From NCBI GenBank assembly GCA_025359565.1, contig JANYFY010000016.1, forward strand, positions 1-64,000: a DNA stretch of 64,000 nucleotides, in the 5' to 3' direction. This document shows positions 7,906 through 18,489 of this stretch, piece by piece. This DNA comes from Gammaproteobacteria bacterium. GTDB taxonomy: Bacteria > Pseudomonadota > Gammaproteobacteria > Steroidobacterales > Steroidobacteraceae. The notes under the pieces are model-generated. The model was given only the letters and a program-made list of their open reading frames with translations. It did not search any database and was not told the DNA's origin. Position 1 is the stretch's first letter; each line of letters opens with the position of its first letter. A program made the translations under genes and the position numbers.

Positions 7906-9243
7906 ATGGCGAGTACGATAAAACTTTTTTTGAAAGAACACGGCATTTCTGAGGTAGAAGCCATTATTCCGGACATGGCCGGCGTGGCGCGTGGCAAGTT
8001 AATGCCGGCTGAGAAATTTGCGGAAGAAGAAGGAATGCGTTTGCCGGAGGCGATTTTTCTTCAGACTGTGACCGGGGACTATCCGGACGATCAAAGTGCG
8101 ATGAATCCGTCTGATATTGATATTGTGCTCAAAGCGGACCCTACGACGGTACGCGTAGTCCCTTGGGCGGCGGAACCGACGGCGCAGGTGATCCATGATT
8201 GTTTCTATGGAGACGGCAGTCCGGTCACCATGGCGCCTCGTTATGTGCTTCGTAGGGTGGTAGAGCTGTATGAGGCTCAAGGATGGGAGCCGGTGGTTGC
8301 TCCGGAGTTGGAGTTCTTTTTGGTGGAACCGAATATCGATTCCGATTATCCGCTAAAGCCGCCCATTGGTCGGTCGGGGCGACCGGAAATTGGCCGTCAG
8401 GCTTACAGCATCGCAGCGGTAAACGAATTCGACCCATTGTTCGATGATATGTATTCATTTTGCGAAGCTCAGGATATCGAGATTGATACCTTGATCCATG
8501 AGTCTGGCGCGGCACAGATGGAGATCAATCTGCTGCATGGTTATCCGATGAGCTTGGCCGATCAGGCATTCTTGTTTAAGCGCACCGCACGTGAAGCCGC
8601 TCTGCGGCACAAGATGTATGCCACGTTTATGGCGAAACCCATGGCGAAGGAGCCGGGGAGTGCCATGCATTTGCACCAAAGTATTGTGGACGTAAAGACG
8701 CGTAAGAATATTTTTAGTAATCCGGATGGTTCGGCTTCCGCCTTATTTTTTAGTCATATAGCCGGGCTGCAGAAGTACCTACCGGGGGCCATGTCTTTAT
8801 TTGCTCCGAATGTGAACAGCTATCGGCGCATTAGCCGTTACTCCTCGGCACCTATTAATGTGCATTGGGGGTATGACAATCGTACCGCTGGTTTGCGGGT
8901 GCCGATGTCGGGTCCTGATGCCCGAAGGGTCGAGAACCGGGTGGGTGGCGCGGATGCTAACCCGTATTTGGCCATTGCGGCGTCGCTGGCCTGCGGTTAT
9001 CTCGGCATGATGGAGGGATTGAAGGCGTCTGAGCCGATTTCAGGCAGTGCTTATGAGCTGGCCATTGCCCTTCCACGGACCCTGGCGGAGGCGCTACGCT
9101 TATTGCGCGAGTCGAAGCCGTTGGTGGACTTATTCGGTGATCGTTTCGTGCTGGCCTACACGGCGGTTAAGGAAGCCGAGTACGAAACCTTTGCCCAGGT
9201 CATCAGTTCTTGGGAGCGCGAACATCTTCTATTGAATGTTTAA
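7906..9243 (+). CDS. puuA: Gamma-glutamylputrescine synthetase (glutamine synthetase family)
   Basis: A 445-residue member of the glutamine synthetase fold. It has the metal and substrate motifs of the catalytic domain: PELEFFLV, the GSAMHLHQS region, and the NRVGGADANPYLAIAA C-terminal pattern. It lacks the N-terminal features of GlnA and matches PuuA-type enzymes (gamma-glutamylation of putrescine with ATP). It sits between puuD and an ABC transporter for polyamines. ATG 7906 follows the puuD stop by 3 nt. Another amine, for example spermidine or ethanolamine, could be the substrate. Confidence 0.88.
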   Translation: MASTIKLFLKEHGISEVEAIIPDMAGVARGKLMPAEKFAEEEGMRLPEAIFLQTVTGDYPDDQSAMNPSDIDIVLKADPTTVRVVPWAAEPTAQVIHDCFYGDGSPVTMAPRYVLRRVVELYEAQGWEPVVAPELEFFLVEPNIDSDYPLKPPIGRSGRPEIGRQAYSIAAVNEFDPLFDDMYSFCEAQDIEIDTLIHESGAAQMEINLLHGYPMSLADQAFLFKRTAREAALRHKMYATFMAKPMAKEPGSAMHLHQSIVDVKTRKNIFSNPDGSASALFFSHIAGLQKYLPGAMSLFAPNVNSYRRISRYSSAPINVHWGYDNRTAGLRVPMSGPDARRVENRVGGADANPYLAIAASLACGYLGMMEGLKASEPISGSAYELAIALPRTLAEALRLLRESKPLVDLFGDRFVLAYTAVKEAEYETFAQVISSWEREHLLLNV

Positions 9244-9316
9244 TGCGCTTGGCTCTGTTCCTTAAGCTCAGGCTGCGATATAAAGCAGATGTACCAAGGA
9301 CACAGGGGCAAGATCG

Positions 9317-10525
9317 ATGTTGAATGTGCGTGTGCGCGTGCGCAAGATGGCGATGCTATCCGCAATCGCGGTTGGCTATTGGGCTTTAATGGCTTGCGGT
9401 GGCCGCGGTAGCCCGGCGGCGGGCGGGAGTGTTGCGGCTGGGGCGGTTGGGGGCACGGGCACTGCGGCTGGCGTGGGTGCAACGGCGGGCGAGGGCGGCG
9501 GGCCTAAAGTGCTCAATCTTTATATTTGGTCGGATTATCTTGCACCCAATACCTTGAGTAATTTCGAGGCGCAAACCGGCATCAAAGTGCATGCTGCCTA
9601 CTTCGACGCCAATGAGACTTTAGAGACCAAGTTGTTGGCGGGTCATAGCGGCTATGACGTGGTTGTACCGACCGCGTCTTATTTCGCGCGCCAAATAAAA
9701 GCGGGGGTTTATTTGCCGCTGGACAAACGTAAGCTCCCTAATTTCAAAAATATGGATTCGGAACTCATGTCGCGCGTTTCCATACACGATCCCGGTAATG
9801 CGCACGGGGTAATTTATTTGTGGGGAACCAACGGTATCGGATATAACGAAAAAATGGTGAAGGCATTGATGCCTAACGCACCTTTCAATAGCTGGAGTCT
9901 GATATTTGATCCGGCAGTGGCTGCACAGGTCGCAAAATGCGGCATTAGTATATTGGATTCGCCTGCGGAGATGTTACGTGCGGTGTATAGCTATTTGGGG
10001 AAAGACCCTAATTCGCAAAATCCCGCTGACTTGGAGCAAGCACAGAGCGTCCTTGCGAAAATTCGCCCTTTTATACGCAATATCAATTCTTCCGAATATA
10101 TTGAAGCGCTGGCGAACGGCGATCTGTGTATTGCTGTGGGTTATAATGGCGATGTGTTGCAAGCGCGAGACCGAGCTCACGAGGCTAATAAAGGTGTCGA
10201 TATCTCGTACCAAGTGCCCAAAGAGGGCTCGATTCTGTGGATGGATATGCTGGCTATTCCTAAGGACGCGCCGGATCCCGACAGCGCCTACGTGTTTATT
10301 AACTACATCATGACACCGCAAGTCACCGCCGATATTTCAAATTTCAAACGCTACGCCAATGCGAATGCGGAAGCCCGGGCGCTGGTGTTGCCGGCCGTGA
10401 CGGGGGATCCGGGCATATATCCCGTGCCAGAGGTTCAGAAAAAACTAACGCTACAGTTGGCCGACTCATCGGATCAGACGCGTGCCATTACGCGGGTTTG
10501 GCAGAAATTTAAGACGGGCCAATAG
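9317..10525 (+). CDS. potF: Putrescine/spermidine ABC transporter substrate-binding lipoprotein (PotF-like)
   Basis: A 402-residue binding protein of the PotD/PotF family (LNLYIWSDYLAPNTL; FINYIMTPQV; a GIYPVPEVQKKL C-terminus). It captures polyamines in the periplasm for the PotGHI-like permease encoded next. Unlike E. coli PotF it has a lipobox, LMAC with Cys27, followed by a Gly/Ala-rich linker at about residues 28-63, so it looks membrane-tethered. Starts at ATG 9317. The high-GC linker DNA stands out from its surroundings. Confidence 0.88.
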   Translation: MLNVRVRVRKMAMLSAIAVGYWALMACGGRGSPAAGGSVAAGAVGGTGTAAGVGATAGEGGGPKVLNLYIWSDYLAPNTLSNFEAQTGIKVHAAYFDANETLETKLLAGHSGYDVVVPTASYFARQIKAGVYLPLDKRKLPNFKNMDSELMSRVSIHDPGNAHGVIYLWGTNGIGYNEKMVKALMPNAPFNSWSLIFDPAVAAQVAKCGISILDSPAEMLRAVYSYLGKDPNSQNPADLEQAQSVLAKIRPFIRNINSSEYIEALANGDLCIAVGYNGDVLQARDRAHEANKGVDISYQVPKEGSILWMDMLAIPKDAPDPDSAYVFINYIMTPQVTADISNFKRYANANAEARALVLPAVTGDPGIYPVPEVQKKLTLQLADSSDQTRAITRVWQKFKTGQ

Positions 10526-10529
10526 CGGG

Positions 10530-11669
10530 GTGGCTATTTCCGCGGGATCTGTCGCAAAACCTACTCCCTGGAATGATCCAACGGCACGTGCCTATGTGCA
10601 ATTAGAGCATGTGAGTAAATCATTCGGTGACTTTAAGGCGGTGGATGACATTAGCCTTAAAATTTACCAGGGCGAAATATTCTGTTTGCTGGGGGCGTCG
10701 GGCTGTGGCAAGACCACGCTGCTGCGCATGTTGGGAGGGTTCGAAAAACCCAGCGCGGGTCGCATATTGATTGATGGCGAGGATATGACCGGTGTGCCGC
10801 CGTATTTACGCCCCGTTAATATGATGTTCCAGTCGTACGCGCTATTCCCGCATATGAACGTGGAACAAAACGTCGCCTTCGGATTGAAACAGGACGGTGT
10901 GGGGAAGGCCGAAATTAAAGATCGCGTCGCGACCATGCTGGATCTGGTGAAGCTTGGGGAATTCGCTAAACGCAAGCCGCACCAATTATCGGGGGGTCAG
11001 CGCCAGCGCGTGGCCTTGGCTCGCTCATTGGTCAAGCGGCCGAAGTTATTGTTATTAGACGAACCCTTGGGTGCGCTGGATAAGAAATTGCGTGAACACA
11101 CCCAATTTGAGTTGATTAGTTTGCAAGATAAGTTGGGTGTGACCTTTGTGGTAGTGACCCATGATCAGGAAGAAGCCATGACGCTCGCAAGCCGTATTGG
11201 TGTCATGGATCATGGTGAGATCGTCCAGGCGGGTACACCGTCAGAGATTTACGAATTTCCAAGTTCTAAATTTGTGGCTGATTTTGTAGGATCGGTGAAT
11301 ATTTTTGAAGGGAAATTAATTGAGGATGCGCCAGAATACGTACGCATTGCCTCGCACGAGCTCGACGCGGTTATATATGTAAGTCATGGCATTAGTGCAG
11401 CTCCGGATGCCATCATATGGGTGGCCGTGCGTCCTGAAAAAATACTCATGTCCACCGAGGCGCCTGGTGGTACGGAGAATGTGGTGCGCGGCACCGTTCA
11501 GGATATTGCTTATCTGGGTGATTTATCCATTTATCTGGTCAAATTGCCGACGGGTAAAATTGTACGGGTGACGCAACCGAATACCTCGCGGCACGCAGAG
11601 ACGATTACCTGGGAGCAAAAGGTGTATCTCTCTTGGAATTCTTCAAGTCCGGTGGTAGTGACCCGTTAA
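10530..11669 (+). CDS. potG: Polyamine ABC transporter ATP-binding protein (PotG/PotA-like)
   Basis: An ABC ATPase with Walker A GASGCGKTT, signature LSGGQRQRVALARSL, Walker B LLLLDEPLGALD and the switch His in VVTHDQEEAM. A C-terminal TOBE-like domain follows (about residues 275-375). It powers polyamine import through the two permeases downstream. The frame is open back to 10482, but GTG 10530, 4 nt after the potF stop, avoids a 44-bp overlap and is taken as the start. Confidence 0.9.
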   Translation: MAISAGSVAKPTPWNDPTARAYVQLEHVSKSFGDFKAVDDISLKIYQGEIFCLLGASGCGKTTLLRMLGGFEKPSAGRILIDGEDMTGVPPYLRPVNMMFQSYALFPHMNVEQNVAFGLKQDGVGKAEIKDRVATMLDLVKLGEFAKRKPHQLSGGQRQRVALARSLVKRPKLLLLDEPLGALDKKLREHTQFELISLQDKLGVTFVVVTHDQEEAMTLASRIGVMDHGEIVQAGTPSEIYEFPSSKFVADFVGSVNIFEGKLIEDAPEYVRIASHELDAVIYVSHGISAAPDAIIWVAVRPEKILMSTEAPGGTENVVRGTVQDIAYLGDLSIYLVKLPTGKIVRVTQPNTSRHAETITWEQKVYLSWNSSSPVVVTR

Positions 11670-11682
11670 CGCCATAGCACGA

Positions 11683-12588
11683 GTGGGGTTTTTAAAGAAA
11701 ATCGTCGTTAGTGGACGCGGGCTGGTAGTAGCCCTTCCCTATTTGTGGTTGCTGTTGTTTTTTGTCGCACCGTTTCTCATCGTTCTGAAGATTTCATTTT
11801 CGGATGTTGATCTGGCGATTCCGCCTTATAAACCGCTGTTGGAATGGACCGCTAAAAACGCGGTAGCTGTTAAGCTCAATTTTAATAACTATGCTTTCTT
11901 GTTTACAGATGAGCTGTATCTGAAAGCGTTTATCAATTCGATCAAAGTAGCGCTAGTTTCCACTGTTCTATGTTTGTTGATTGGGTATCCGATGGCCTAC
12001 GGCATTGCACGCTCTCGGCCGGTGACCCGAAATATTTTATTGCTATTGGTGATTTTACCGTTCTGGACCTCATTGTTATTGCGAGTCTATGCCTGGATTG
12101 GATTGTTGAAAGCCAATGGAGTCATTAATAATATTTTAATGTCCGTAGGGTTGATACATGAGCCTTTAGTGATGCTTTACACCCAGTTCGCTATGTATGT
12201 CGGTATCGTGTATTCCTACCTGCCGTTTTTCATATTGCCCTTGTATGCAAATTTGGAAAAAATGGACTGGCAGTTATTAGAAGCCGCTCAAGACCTAGGC
12301 TGTAAACCTTATCAAGCGTTTTACAAAATAACGTTGCCGTTATCGCGCAACGGCATATTGGCAGGCTCAATGCTGGTTTTCATTCCGGCGGTAGGGGAGT
12401 TCGTAATACCGGCCTTGCTGGGAGGACCCAACGCTTTGATGATAGGCCGGATTCTCTGGGACGAGTTTTTCTCGAATCGTGCATGGCCGGTGGCCAGTGC
12501 GGTCGCTATCCTAATGTTGATAATGTTGGTGCCGTTCATGATGTGGTATCAAAGTGTCCAGGCGCGCGAATCGGCGGGCTCACGATGA
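11683..12588 (+). CDS. potH: Polyamine ABC transporter permease (PotH-like)
   Basis: A 301-residue inner-membrane permease with six predicted hydrophobic segments. The EAA loop that docks on the ATPase is present as EAAQDLGCKPYQAFYKITLP. It starts at GTG 11683, 13 nt after potG. It would form a heterodimer with the downstream PotI-like protein. No damage seen. Confidence 0.9.
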   Translation: MGFLKKIVVSGRGLVVALPYLWLLLFFVAPFLIVLKISFSDVDLAIPPYKPLLEWTAKNAVAVKLNFNNYAFLFTDELYLKAFINSIKVALVSTVLCLLIGYPMAYGIARSRPVTRNILLLLVILPFWTSLLLRVYAWIGLLKANGVINNILMSVGLIHEPLVMLYTQFAMYVGIVYSYLPFFILPLYANLEKMDWQLLEAAQDLGCKPYQAFYKITLPLSRNGILAGSMLVFIPAVGEFVIPALLGGPNALMIGRILWDEFFSNRAWPVASAVAILMLIMLVPFMMWYQSVQARESAGSR

Positions 12589-12598
12589 GGTCATTGTC

Positions 12599-13423
12599 GT
12601 GAACGAGCGGCGGTCGTTTTTCGTTATTACGTGTTTAGCGTTTGGCTTTGCGTTTTTGTATATTCCTATATTGTCGATGGTGGTGTTCTCGTTTAATGCC
12701 TCAAAGCTGGTGACCGTGTGGGATTCCGTGAATTCGCCGACTCTTAAGTGGTATCACGTCCTGTTTAGCAATGAGGAAATACTCGATGCGGCTTGGATAT
12801 CTTTGCGGGTGGCGGTTGTCAATGCGTCTGGCGCGGTGGTGCTAGGCACCTTGGCGGGATTCGGGTTGGCACGGTTTGAGCAGTTCCGGGGACGTTTCAC
12901 GCTCAATGCGATGACCACGGCGCCCTTGGTGATGCCGGAAGTGATTACCGGGTTGTCATTGCTGTTATTGTTTGTCGCCTTAGAGGAGACTATAGGATGG
13001 CCTGCGGGGCGCGGCATCACCACGATGACTATCGGGCATATGACTTTCTCGATGGCCTATGCGACGGTGGTGGTTCAGTCCCGATTGGCGAGCTTCGACA
13101 CGGCGTTGGAAGAGGCCGCGATGGATTTGGGCGCGAGGCCGCTGAAGGTGTTTTTTGTTATCACGCTGCCCATTATTTTCCCGGCCATATTATCTGGATG
13201 GCTGCTGGCGTTTACGCTCTCCTGGGATGACCTAGTGATTTCCAGTTTCACTTCGGGTCCTGGCAGCAGCACTTTACCGATGGTGGTGTTTTCTAAAGTG
13301 CGCTTAGGGGTAAGTCCAGAGATCAATGTGCTGGCGACGCTGACGATTGGCGTGGTGACCTTAATGATTGTCGGCGTAAGTTTGTGGATGGCGCGGGCGA
13401 ATCGCCTGGCTAAGGCGATCTAA
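12599..13423 (+). CDS. potI: Polyamine ABC transporter permease (PotI-like)
   Basis: The second permease of the transporter. Hydrophobic segments and the EAA loop ([21 protein letters not shown]) are clear, and the N-terminal [15 protein letters not shown] matches PotI/PotC. The frame is open to GTG 12554, inside potH, but GTG 12599 has a GAGG ribosome site (12587-12590) and gives the expected N-terminus. The gene ends in a 4-bp overlap with the convergent DUF3683 gene. Confidence 0.9.
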   Translation: MNERRSFFVITCLAFGFAFLYIPILSMVVFSFNASKLVTVWDSVNSPTLKWYHVLFSNEEILDAAWISLRVAVVNASGAVVLGTLAGFGLARFEQFRGRFTLNAMTTAPLVMPEVITGLSLLLLFVALEETIGWPAGRGITTMTIGHMTFSMAYATVVVQSRLASFDTALEEAAMDLGARPLKVFFVITLPIIFPAILSGWLLAFTLSWDDLVISSFTSGPGSSTLPMVVFSKVRLGVSPEINVLATLTIGVVTLMIVGVSLWMARANRLAKAI

Positions 13424-16400
13424 ACCAAAACGCGCTCAATTCCCCCCGTATTGGCTTGACTCACATATTGTGGCAACCAATTGGCGCCCAATAAATTTTT
13501 AGCGATCTCCACCACGATGTAGTCGGCATCTAAGTCCGCGTCGTCCTTAAAGCGATTTAGGCCCTGCAGGCAAGAAGGGCATGAAGTCAACATTTTTATT
13601 TCACCGCTGTGCCCAGCGGCCAGAATTTTCTCGGCGCCGAAACGTATTTCCTCTTCTTTCCGAAAACGTACTTGCGTGGAAATATCGGGGCGACTAATGC
13701 TTAAGGTGCCGGATTCCCCGCAACAACGTTCGTTTTGTTCGATACGGCCGTTTTGCTCAGCGTTCATAAGTGTATTAACCACGACTAACGGGTCGTATTT
13801 TTTCATCGGCGAATGACACGGGTCGTGATACATATAGCGCACGCCAGTGACCGACTCGAGCCGCACCCCTCGTTCCATCAGAAATTCATGGATGTCCATA
13901 ATTTTACTGCCAGGAAATATTTTGTCGAATTCATAGCCTTGCAATTGGTCAAAGCAAGTGCCGCAACTGACTAGCACCGTCTTAATGTCGAGATAGTTTA
14001 GGGTGTTAGCGACACGATGAAATAACACGCGATTATCCGTAATAATTTTTTCCGCCTTGCCGAATTCACCAGCGCCGCGTTGTGGGTAGCCACAACACAA
14101 ATATCCCGGTGGTAGTACGGTTTGGACACCCACATGCCAAAGCATTGCTTGAGTGGCCAGACCCACTTGGGAGAACAGACGCTCGGAACCGCAGCCAGGA
14201 AAATAAAATACGGCTTCGGACTCAGCTGTCGTTTTTAGCGGGTCGCGAATGATGGGTACGTAGTTACGATCTTCAATGTCGAGCAGTGCGCGGGCGGTCC
14301 TCTTAGGCAGTCCACCCGGCATGCGTTTGTTGACGAAGTGGATGACCTGTTCTTTGATAGGTGTTTTGCCGGTGGTGGCGGGCGGGGAAGTTGTTTGCGC
14401 CTTAGCAAAACGCTGCAGAGCGCGATTGGCGAATCGCTGCGCTTTGTAACCCCAGTCGATCATGATTTTGCGAGTAAGTTTAATCGTCTGCGGATTAGTG
14501 GCATTCAAGAAAAACATAGACGCCATTGTGCCGGCGTTGAAGCGCTTCTTGCCCATGCGACGTAGTAGATCACGCATCGCCATGGATACATTCCCAAAAT
14601 CAATGTCGACCGGGCAGGGAGCTAGGCATTTATGACAGACGGTGCAATGATCTGCGACATCGGACAGCTCATCCCAATGCTTAATCGACACGCCACGGCG
14701 GGTTTGTTCTTCGTACAAAAAAGCTTCGATTAATAGCGAAGTCGCAAGAATTTTATTGCGTGGAGAATAGAGCAAATTGGCACGCGGTACGTGGGTGGCG
14801 CATACCGGTTTGCATTTTCCGCAACGCAGACAATCCTTGATAGCGTCCGAAATGCTGCTGATGTCCGATTGTTGCATGATCAATGACTCATGCCCTAAAA
14901 GCCCAAAGCTCGGAGTGTAGGCTCGTCGTAGATCGCCACCTGGCATGAGCTTGCCTTTGTTAAAACGGCCTTGTGGATCAATCCTTTGTTTGTAAGCTCT
15001 GAAATTTACCAATTCGTCTGTTGTTAGGTATTCCAATTTGGTAATTCCGATACCATGTTCCCCAGAAATAACTCCATTGAGATCACGAGCGATACGCATA
15101 ATCTTTGCCACTATGAGATTAGCGGTGTGTAACATGGCATAGTTATCGGAATTGACTGGGATATTGGTGTGCACGTTGCCGTCTCCCGCATGCATGTGGA
15201 GCGCGATCCAAAGTCGGCCGTGCAAAACGCGTTTATGGATAGCGTCGCAGTCGATTATGCTCTGAGAAAACTCAGCTCCCATGAATATGCGTAAAAGCTC
15301 CGCCCGTAGTTCAGTCTTCCAGCTGACGCGAATGCTACGATCTTGTAGCCGATCCAATAATCGTGCGCCCTGAGGTGCGCCCTGAGGAGCGTCCTGAGCC
15401 GCGCTGCGGACTCCGCTCGCGTCGGCGGCCGCGTCCAGGTTGTTAAGCAGGTAAGTCCATCGTTGCCGTAGTTTCTCGATAGCTTCGCGTGCTTGAATGA
15501 CTTTATCACTGCGCGTCAGTAGCTTAAAGTACTGATCGAGTTCGACCAATAGTTCGAGTTTATTACTGATGGATAGCTCAATATTAATGCGCTCGATTGC
15601 ATCCGTATATTCGCCGAGTCGCTCGAGCGGAATAACCACATCCTCGTTAATTTTAAAAGCATTGGTATGTTTGGCAATTGCTGCGGTCTTGGCGCGATCC
15701 GCCCAAAATTTCTTGCGGGCATCGCTATTTACCGCAATGAATCCTTCACCAGCACGTGCATTGGCAATCCGCACCACTTCCGAAGTAGCTGTTGCTACTA
15801 GCGATTCGTTGTCGCCGACGATATCGCCCACCAGCACCATTTTCGGTAGCGCACCGCGCTTAGATTTCGTGGCGTAGCCGACCGCGCGTAAATATCGTTC
15901 ATCCAAGTGTTCAAGGCCGGCGAGAATGGCCCCACCGGGTTTACGCGATGCCAAAAAATCTCTTATTTCTACGATACTGGGGATTGCATCGCGCGCCTCA
16001 CCAAAGAATTCCAGGCAAACGGTACGCACATAGGCTGGCATGCGATGCAGGATCCAGCGGGCGGAGGTAATGATGCCGTCGCAGCCTTCTTTTTGGACGC
16101 CTGGAAGACCCCCTAAGAATTTGTCGGTCACGTCTTTACCGAGCCCCAACTTGCGGAAAGCTACGCCTTTAATATCGAGTCGTTCAGAGCGTAAAGTGGT
16201 GGCGTGCGTAGGGGGCGCGGCGCCGTCCTTCCACACTAATTGGAAGCTTGCCACTGCTACGTCGTGAATTTTACCCAGACTATGATTAAGGCGTGTAACT
16301 TCAAGCCAGTTGCCTTCCGGATCTACCATGCGCCACCACGCAAGGTTATCGACCGCCGTGCCCCAAACGACGGCCTTCTTGCCGCCTGCATTCATAGCGA

Positions 16401-17268
16401 TATTGCCACCCACACAGGATGAGTCCGCGGAGGTTGGGTCGACCGCAAAAACCAATCCTGCCCGCTCGGCGGCCTCACTCACTCGCTTAGTAACCACTCC
16501 CGCTTCGCAGAAAATGCTGGGCGTCTCAGTTGAGTGGCCAGATAAACGTACGTTCTCAACAACGCTCAGCGTTTCAAGTTTTTCGGTGTTAATTATCGCC
16601 GACCACGGTGTCAAGGGGACCGCGCCGCCCGTGTAGCCGGTACCACCGCCGCGGGGGATAATCGTCAATCCCAATTCGATGCAGTCCCGTACTAGGAACG
16701 GAATTTCAGCTTCTGTGTCGGGGTTTAGCACTACCATCGGCAATTCAACTCGCCAATCTGTTGCGTCAGTAACATGCGAGACGCGTGCAAAGGCGTCGAA
16801 ACGAATATTGTCCGCCCGAGTGTGCTTGCTCAAAATGTGTCGAGCGCGCTTACGTTGCGTGATGAGGTCTGTAAATTCTTGCTCAAATTTCTCCACGGCC
16901 TTGCCCGCCGCACCCAACAGTTCTGCTACTTTGATATCTCGGACGGCATCGCTGGCATCGCGTCGTTTTCCAATCTCATGTAGACGGTGCTGTAACGCCT
17001 CAATTAATTGTCGCCGACGTTTAGGGTTTTCAATCAGATCGTCTTGCAAATACGGATTGCGCTGGACTACCCAAATATCACCGAGTACTTCGTACAGCAT
17101 GCGGGCGGAACGCCCGGTGCGCCGCTCATGGCGCAATTCCTTTAGAATTTCCCAGGCGGCATCCCCGAGTAAACGAATGACAATTTCGCGATCTGTCAAA
17201 GAAGTATAATTATAGGGGATTTCGCGCAACAGTACCGGCACAGCATTCATAGTGTTAAGTTTACTCAC
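13420..17268 (-). CDS. Giant FAD-binding and Fe-S oxidoreductase (DUF3683 / GlcD-GlpC fusion)
   Basis: A 1282-residue fusion. Residues about 1-130 are DUF3683-like. An FAD-binding type 4 domain follows ([15 protein letters not shown]), then an FAD-oxidase C-terminal domain ending in [10 protein letters not shown]. Next come two 4Fe-4S motifs ([11 protein letters not shown] and [14 protein letters not shown]) and a GlpC-like part with CCG motifs ([16 protein letters not shown]). Such proteins oxidise 2-hydroxyacids (lactate, glycolate or 2-hydroxyglutarate) and pass electrons toward quinone; the substrate is not known here. It is longer than E. coli YdiJ (about 1018) because of the N-terminal domain. 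Divergent from the PLP gene by under 50 bp. Confidence 0.82.
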   Translation of the reverse strand: MSKLNTMNAVPVLLREIPYNYTSLTDREIVIRLLGDAAWEILKELRHERRTGRSARMLYEVLGDIWVVQRNPYLQDDLIENPKRRRQLIEALQHRLHEIGKRRDASDAVRDIKVAELLGAAGKAVEKFEQEFTDLITQRKRARHILSKHTRADNIRFDAFARVSHVTDATDWRVELPMVVLNPDTEAEIPFLVRDCIELGLTIIPRGGGTGYTGGAVPLTPWSAIINTEKLETLSVVENVRLSGHSTETPSIFCEAGVVTKRVSEAAERAGLVFAVDPTSADSSCVGGNIAMNAGGKKAVVWGTAVDNLAWWRMVDPEGNWLEVTRLNHSLGKIHDVAVASFQLVWKDGAAPPTHATTLRSERLDIKGVAFRKLGLGKDVTDKFLGGLPGVQKEGCDGIITSARWILHRMPAYVRTVCLEFFGEARDAIPSIVEIRDFLASRKPGGAILAGLEHLDERYLRAVGYATKSKRGALPKMVLVGDIVGDNESLVATATSEVVRIANARAGEGFIAVNSDARKKFWADRAKTAAIAKHTNAFKINEDVVIPLERLGEYTDAIERINIELSISNKLELLVELDQYFKLLTRSDKVIQAREAIEKLRQRWTYLLNNLDAAADASGVRSAAQDAPQGAPQGARLLDRLQDRSIRVSWKTELRAELLRIFMGAEFSQSIIDCDAIHKRVLHGRLWIALHMHAGDGNVHTNIPVNSDNYAMLHTANLIVAKIMRIARDLNGVISGEHGIGITKLEYLTTDELVNFRAYKQRIDPQGRFNKGKLMPGGDLRRAYTPSFGLLGHESLIMQQSDISSISDAIKDCLRCGKCKPVCATHVPRANLLYSPRNKILATSLLIEAFLYEEQTRRGVSIKHWDELSDVADHCTVCHKCLAPCPVDIDFGNVSMAMRDLLRRMGKKRFNAGTMASMFFLNATNPQTIKLTRKIMIDWGYKAQRFANRALQRFAKAQTTSPPATTGKTPIKEQVIHFVNKRMPGGLPKRTARALLDIEDRNYVPIIRDPLKTTAESEAVFYFPGCGSERLFSQVGLATQAMLWHVGVQTVLPPGYLCCGYPQRGAGEFGKAEKIITDNRVLFHRVANTLNYLDIKTVLVSCGTCFDQLQGYEFDKIFPGSKIMDIHEFLMERGVRLESVTGVRYMYHDPCHSPMKKYDPLVVVNTLMNAEQNGRIEQNERCCGESGTLSISRPDISTQVRFRKEEEIRFGAEKILAAGHSGEIKMLTSCPSCLQGLNRFKDDADLDADYIVVEIAKNLLGANWLPQYVSQANTGGIERVLV
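15363..15398. repeat. 12-bp tandem repeat, three units, inside the DUF3683 gene
   Basis: GTGCGCCCTGAG occurs twice exactly (15363-15374, 15375-15386), then once with two changes. On the coding strand it encodes an Ala/Pro/Gln/Gly-rich stretch (about APQGAPQGA) that interrupts the FAD-oxidase C-terminal domain. It is in frame, so it is likely a loop insertion. Confidence 0.7.
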
Positions 17269-17307
17269 GAATTCGACAAAATGTAGCGAAACCTTGTGCG
17301 CTCGACT

Positions 17308-18489
17308 ATGGTGTCACTTATGAAAGATAATACTCGGGTCAACCACCCGCCTGCCGTTCACCTTGCGGCGGACAATCGGCCTCTTGTGGCACCGATATAC
17401 CAGTCAGTAAAATTTTCTCTCGATAGTGTTAATGAGACGGTGCGACTTTTGCGTCACGAGCGCGAGGGGTTTTTTTATTCGCGCTCCTCTAACCCTACCT
17501 TGCGGCAATTAGAGCTGTTGTTGGCGGAGCTGCAGGGTCGTGAGGATTGCCTATTGACCGGCTCAGGGGTAGCCGCCATCGCGGCATGCCTCTTGTCGCT
17601 TTGTAAACAGGGCGACCACGTGCTCTTATTTGTCGAGTCGTACGGTCCGACTCGCTACTTGGTGCAGAATATAATGGCGAGATATGGGGTGACGCATACC
17701 TTGTTGTCGATCGAAGATCTGACTGGGATCGATCAAGTCCTACGCGAAGTGCCGACGCGCCTAATAGTGTTCGAAAGTCCTACTAATCCTGTGACTAAAA
17801 TCGCCGACATTGAGCATTTGCTCGCAGCGGCACGGCATGCAGGCGCGTTGACCATAATGGATAATACGTTCGCGGGGTTTCACAATCACGGTCAGTATCC
17901 GATCGATATTTTTTTGCATAGTTTGACGAAATATGCCTCGGGTCATGGTGACGTGATGGGGGGCGCGATTATCGCGAGCGCGGACCTGATCGGCTCGATG
18001 CGTAAAGATATCAATACTTTAGGGCCAACACTGGATCCGCATGCGGCATTTCTAATCCAGCGCGGCATGCGGACGTATTTTTTGCGCTATGAAAGGCAAT
18101 GCGCCAATGCGTTAGCGGTGAGCCGTTTTTTGAGCGCTTCTACGCGCGTAAAGCGTATTTTTTATCCGGGGCTTGAAGATCATCCGCAACATCTTCTGGC
18201 GCGCCATCAAATGCGCGATTTTGGCACCGTGGTGAGTTTTGAGATGGAAAGCGGTCACGAATCTGCCGGGCGGTTTTGCGAAGCGTTGAAATATTTTTCT
18301 ATCACGGCGAGTGTGGGTTCCACCGAGTCGCTGGTGATGCCGCCGCAGCTATTGGGCGGTCACGAATTCGACGCCACGCAGCGACGCGCTTCCTGTCTGG
18401 GTCCCGGTACCATTCGCCTTTCGATTGGCCTCGAAGATCCGGAGGATCTTATCGACGATCTGCGTCAGGCTTTAGAGGTTGCGTATTAG
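17308..18489 (+). CDS. Cystathionine gamma-synthase-type PLP enzyme (Cys/Met metabolism family)
   Basis: A PLP enzyme of the trans-sulfuration family, 393 residues from ATG 17308. The PLP lysine is in [16 protein letters not shown], the YSRSSNPT motif near the N-terminus binds the cofactor phosphate of the neighbouring subunit, and the C-terminus has the usual [14 protein letters not shown]. The reaction could be cystathionine gamma-synthase, cystathionine gamma-lyase, O-acetylhomoserine sulfhydrylase or methionine gamma-lyase; the sequence read here does not decide. The 3' end overlaps the convergent icd by 18 bp. GTG 17296 and ATG 17320 are other possible starts. Confidence 0.83.
   Translation: MVSLMKDNTRVNHPPAVHLAADNRPLVAPIYQSVKFSLDSVNETVRLLRHEREGFFYSRSSNPTLRQLELLLAELQGREDCLLTGSGVAAIAACLLSLCKQGDHVLLFVESYGPTRYLVQNIMARYGVTHTLLSIEDLTGIDQVLREVPTRLIVFESPTNPVTKIADIEHLLAAARHAGALTIMDNTFAGFHNHGQYPIDIFLHSLTKYASGHGDVMGGAIIASADLIGSMRKDINTLGPTLDPHAAFLIQRGMRTYFLRYERQCANALAVSRFLSASTRVKRIFYPGLEDHPQHLLARHQMRDFGTVVSFEMESGHESAGRFCEALKYFSITASVGSTESLVMPPQLLGGHEFDATQRRASCLGPGTIRLSIGLEDPEDLIDDLRQALEVAY

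Noticed and set aside
15363-15398. CRISPR-like repeat
   Set aside because: Units are contiguous, 12 bp, without spacers and within a coding frame.
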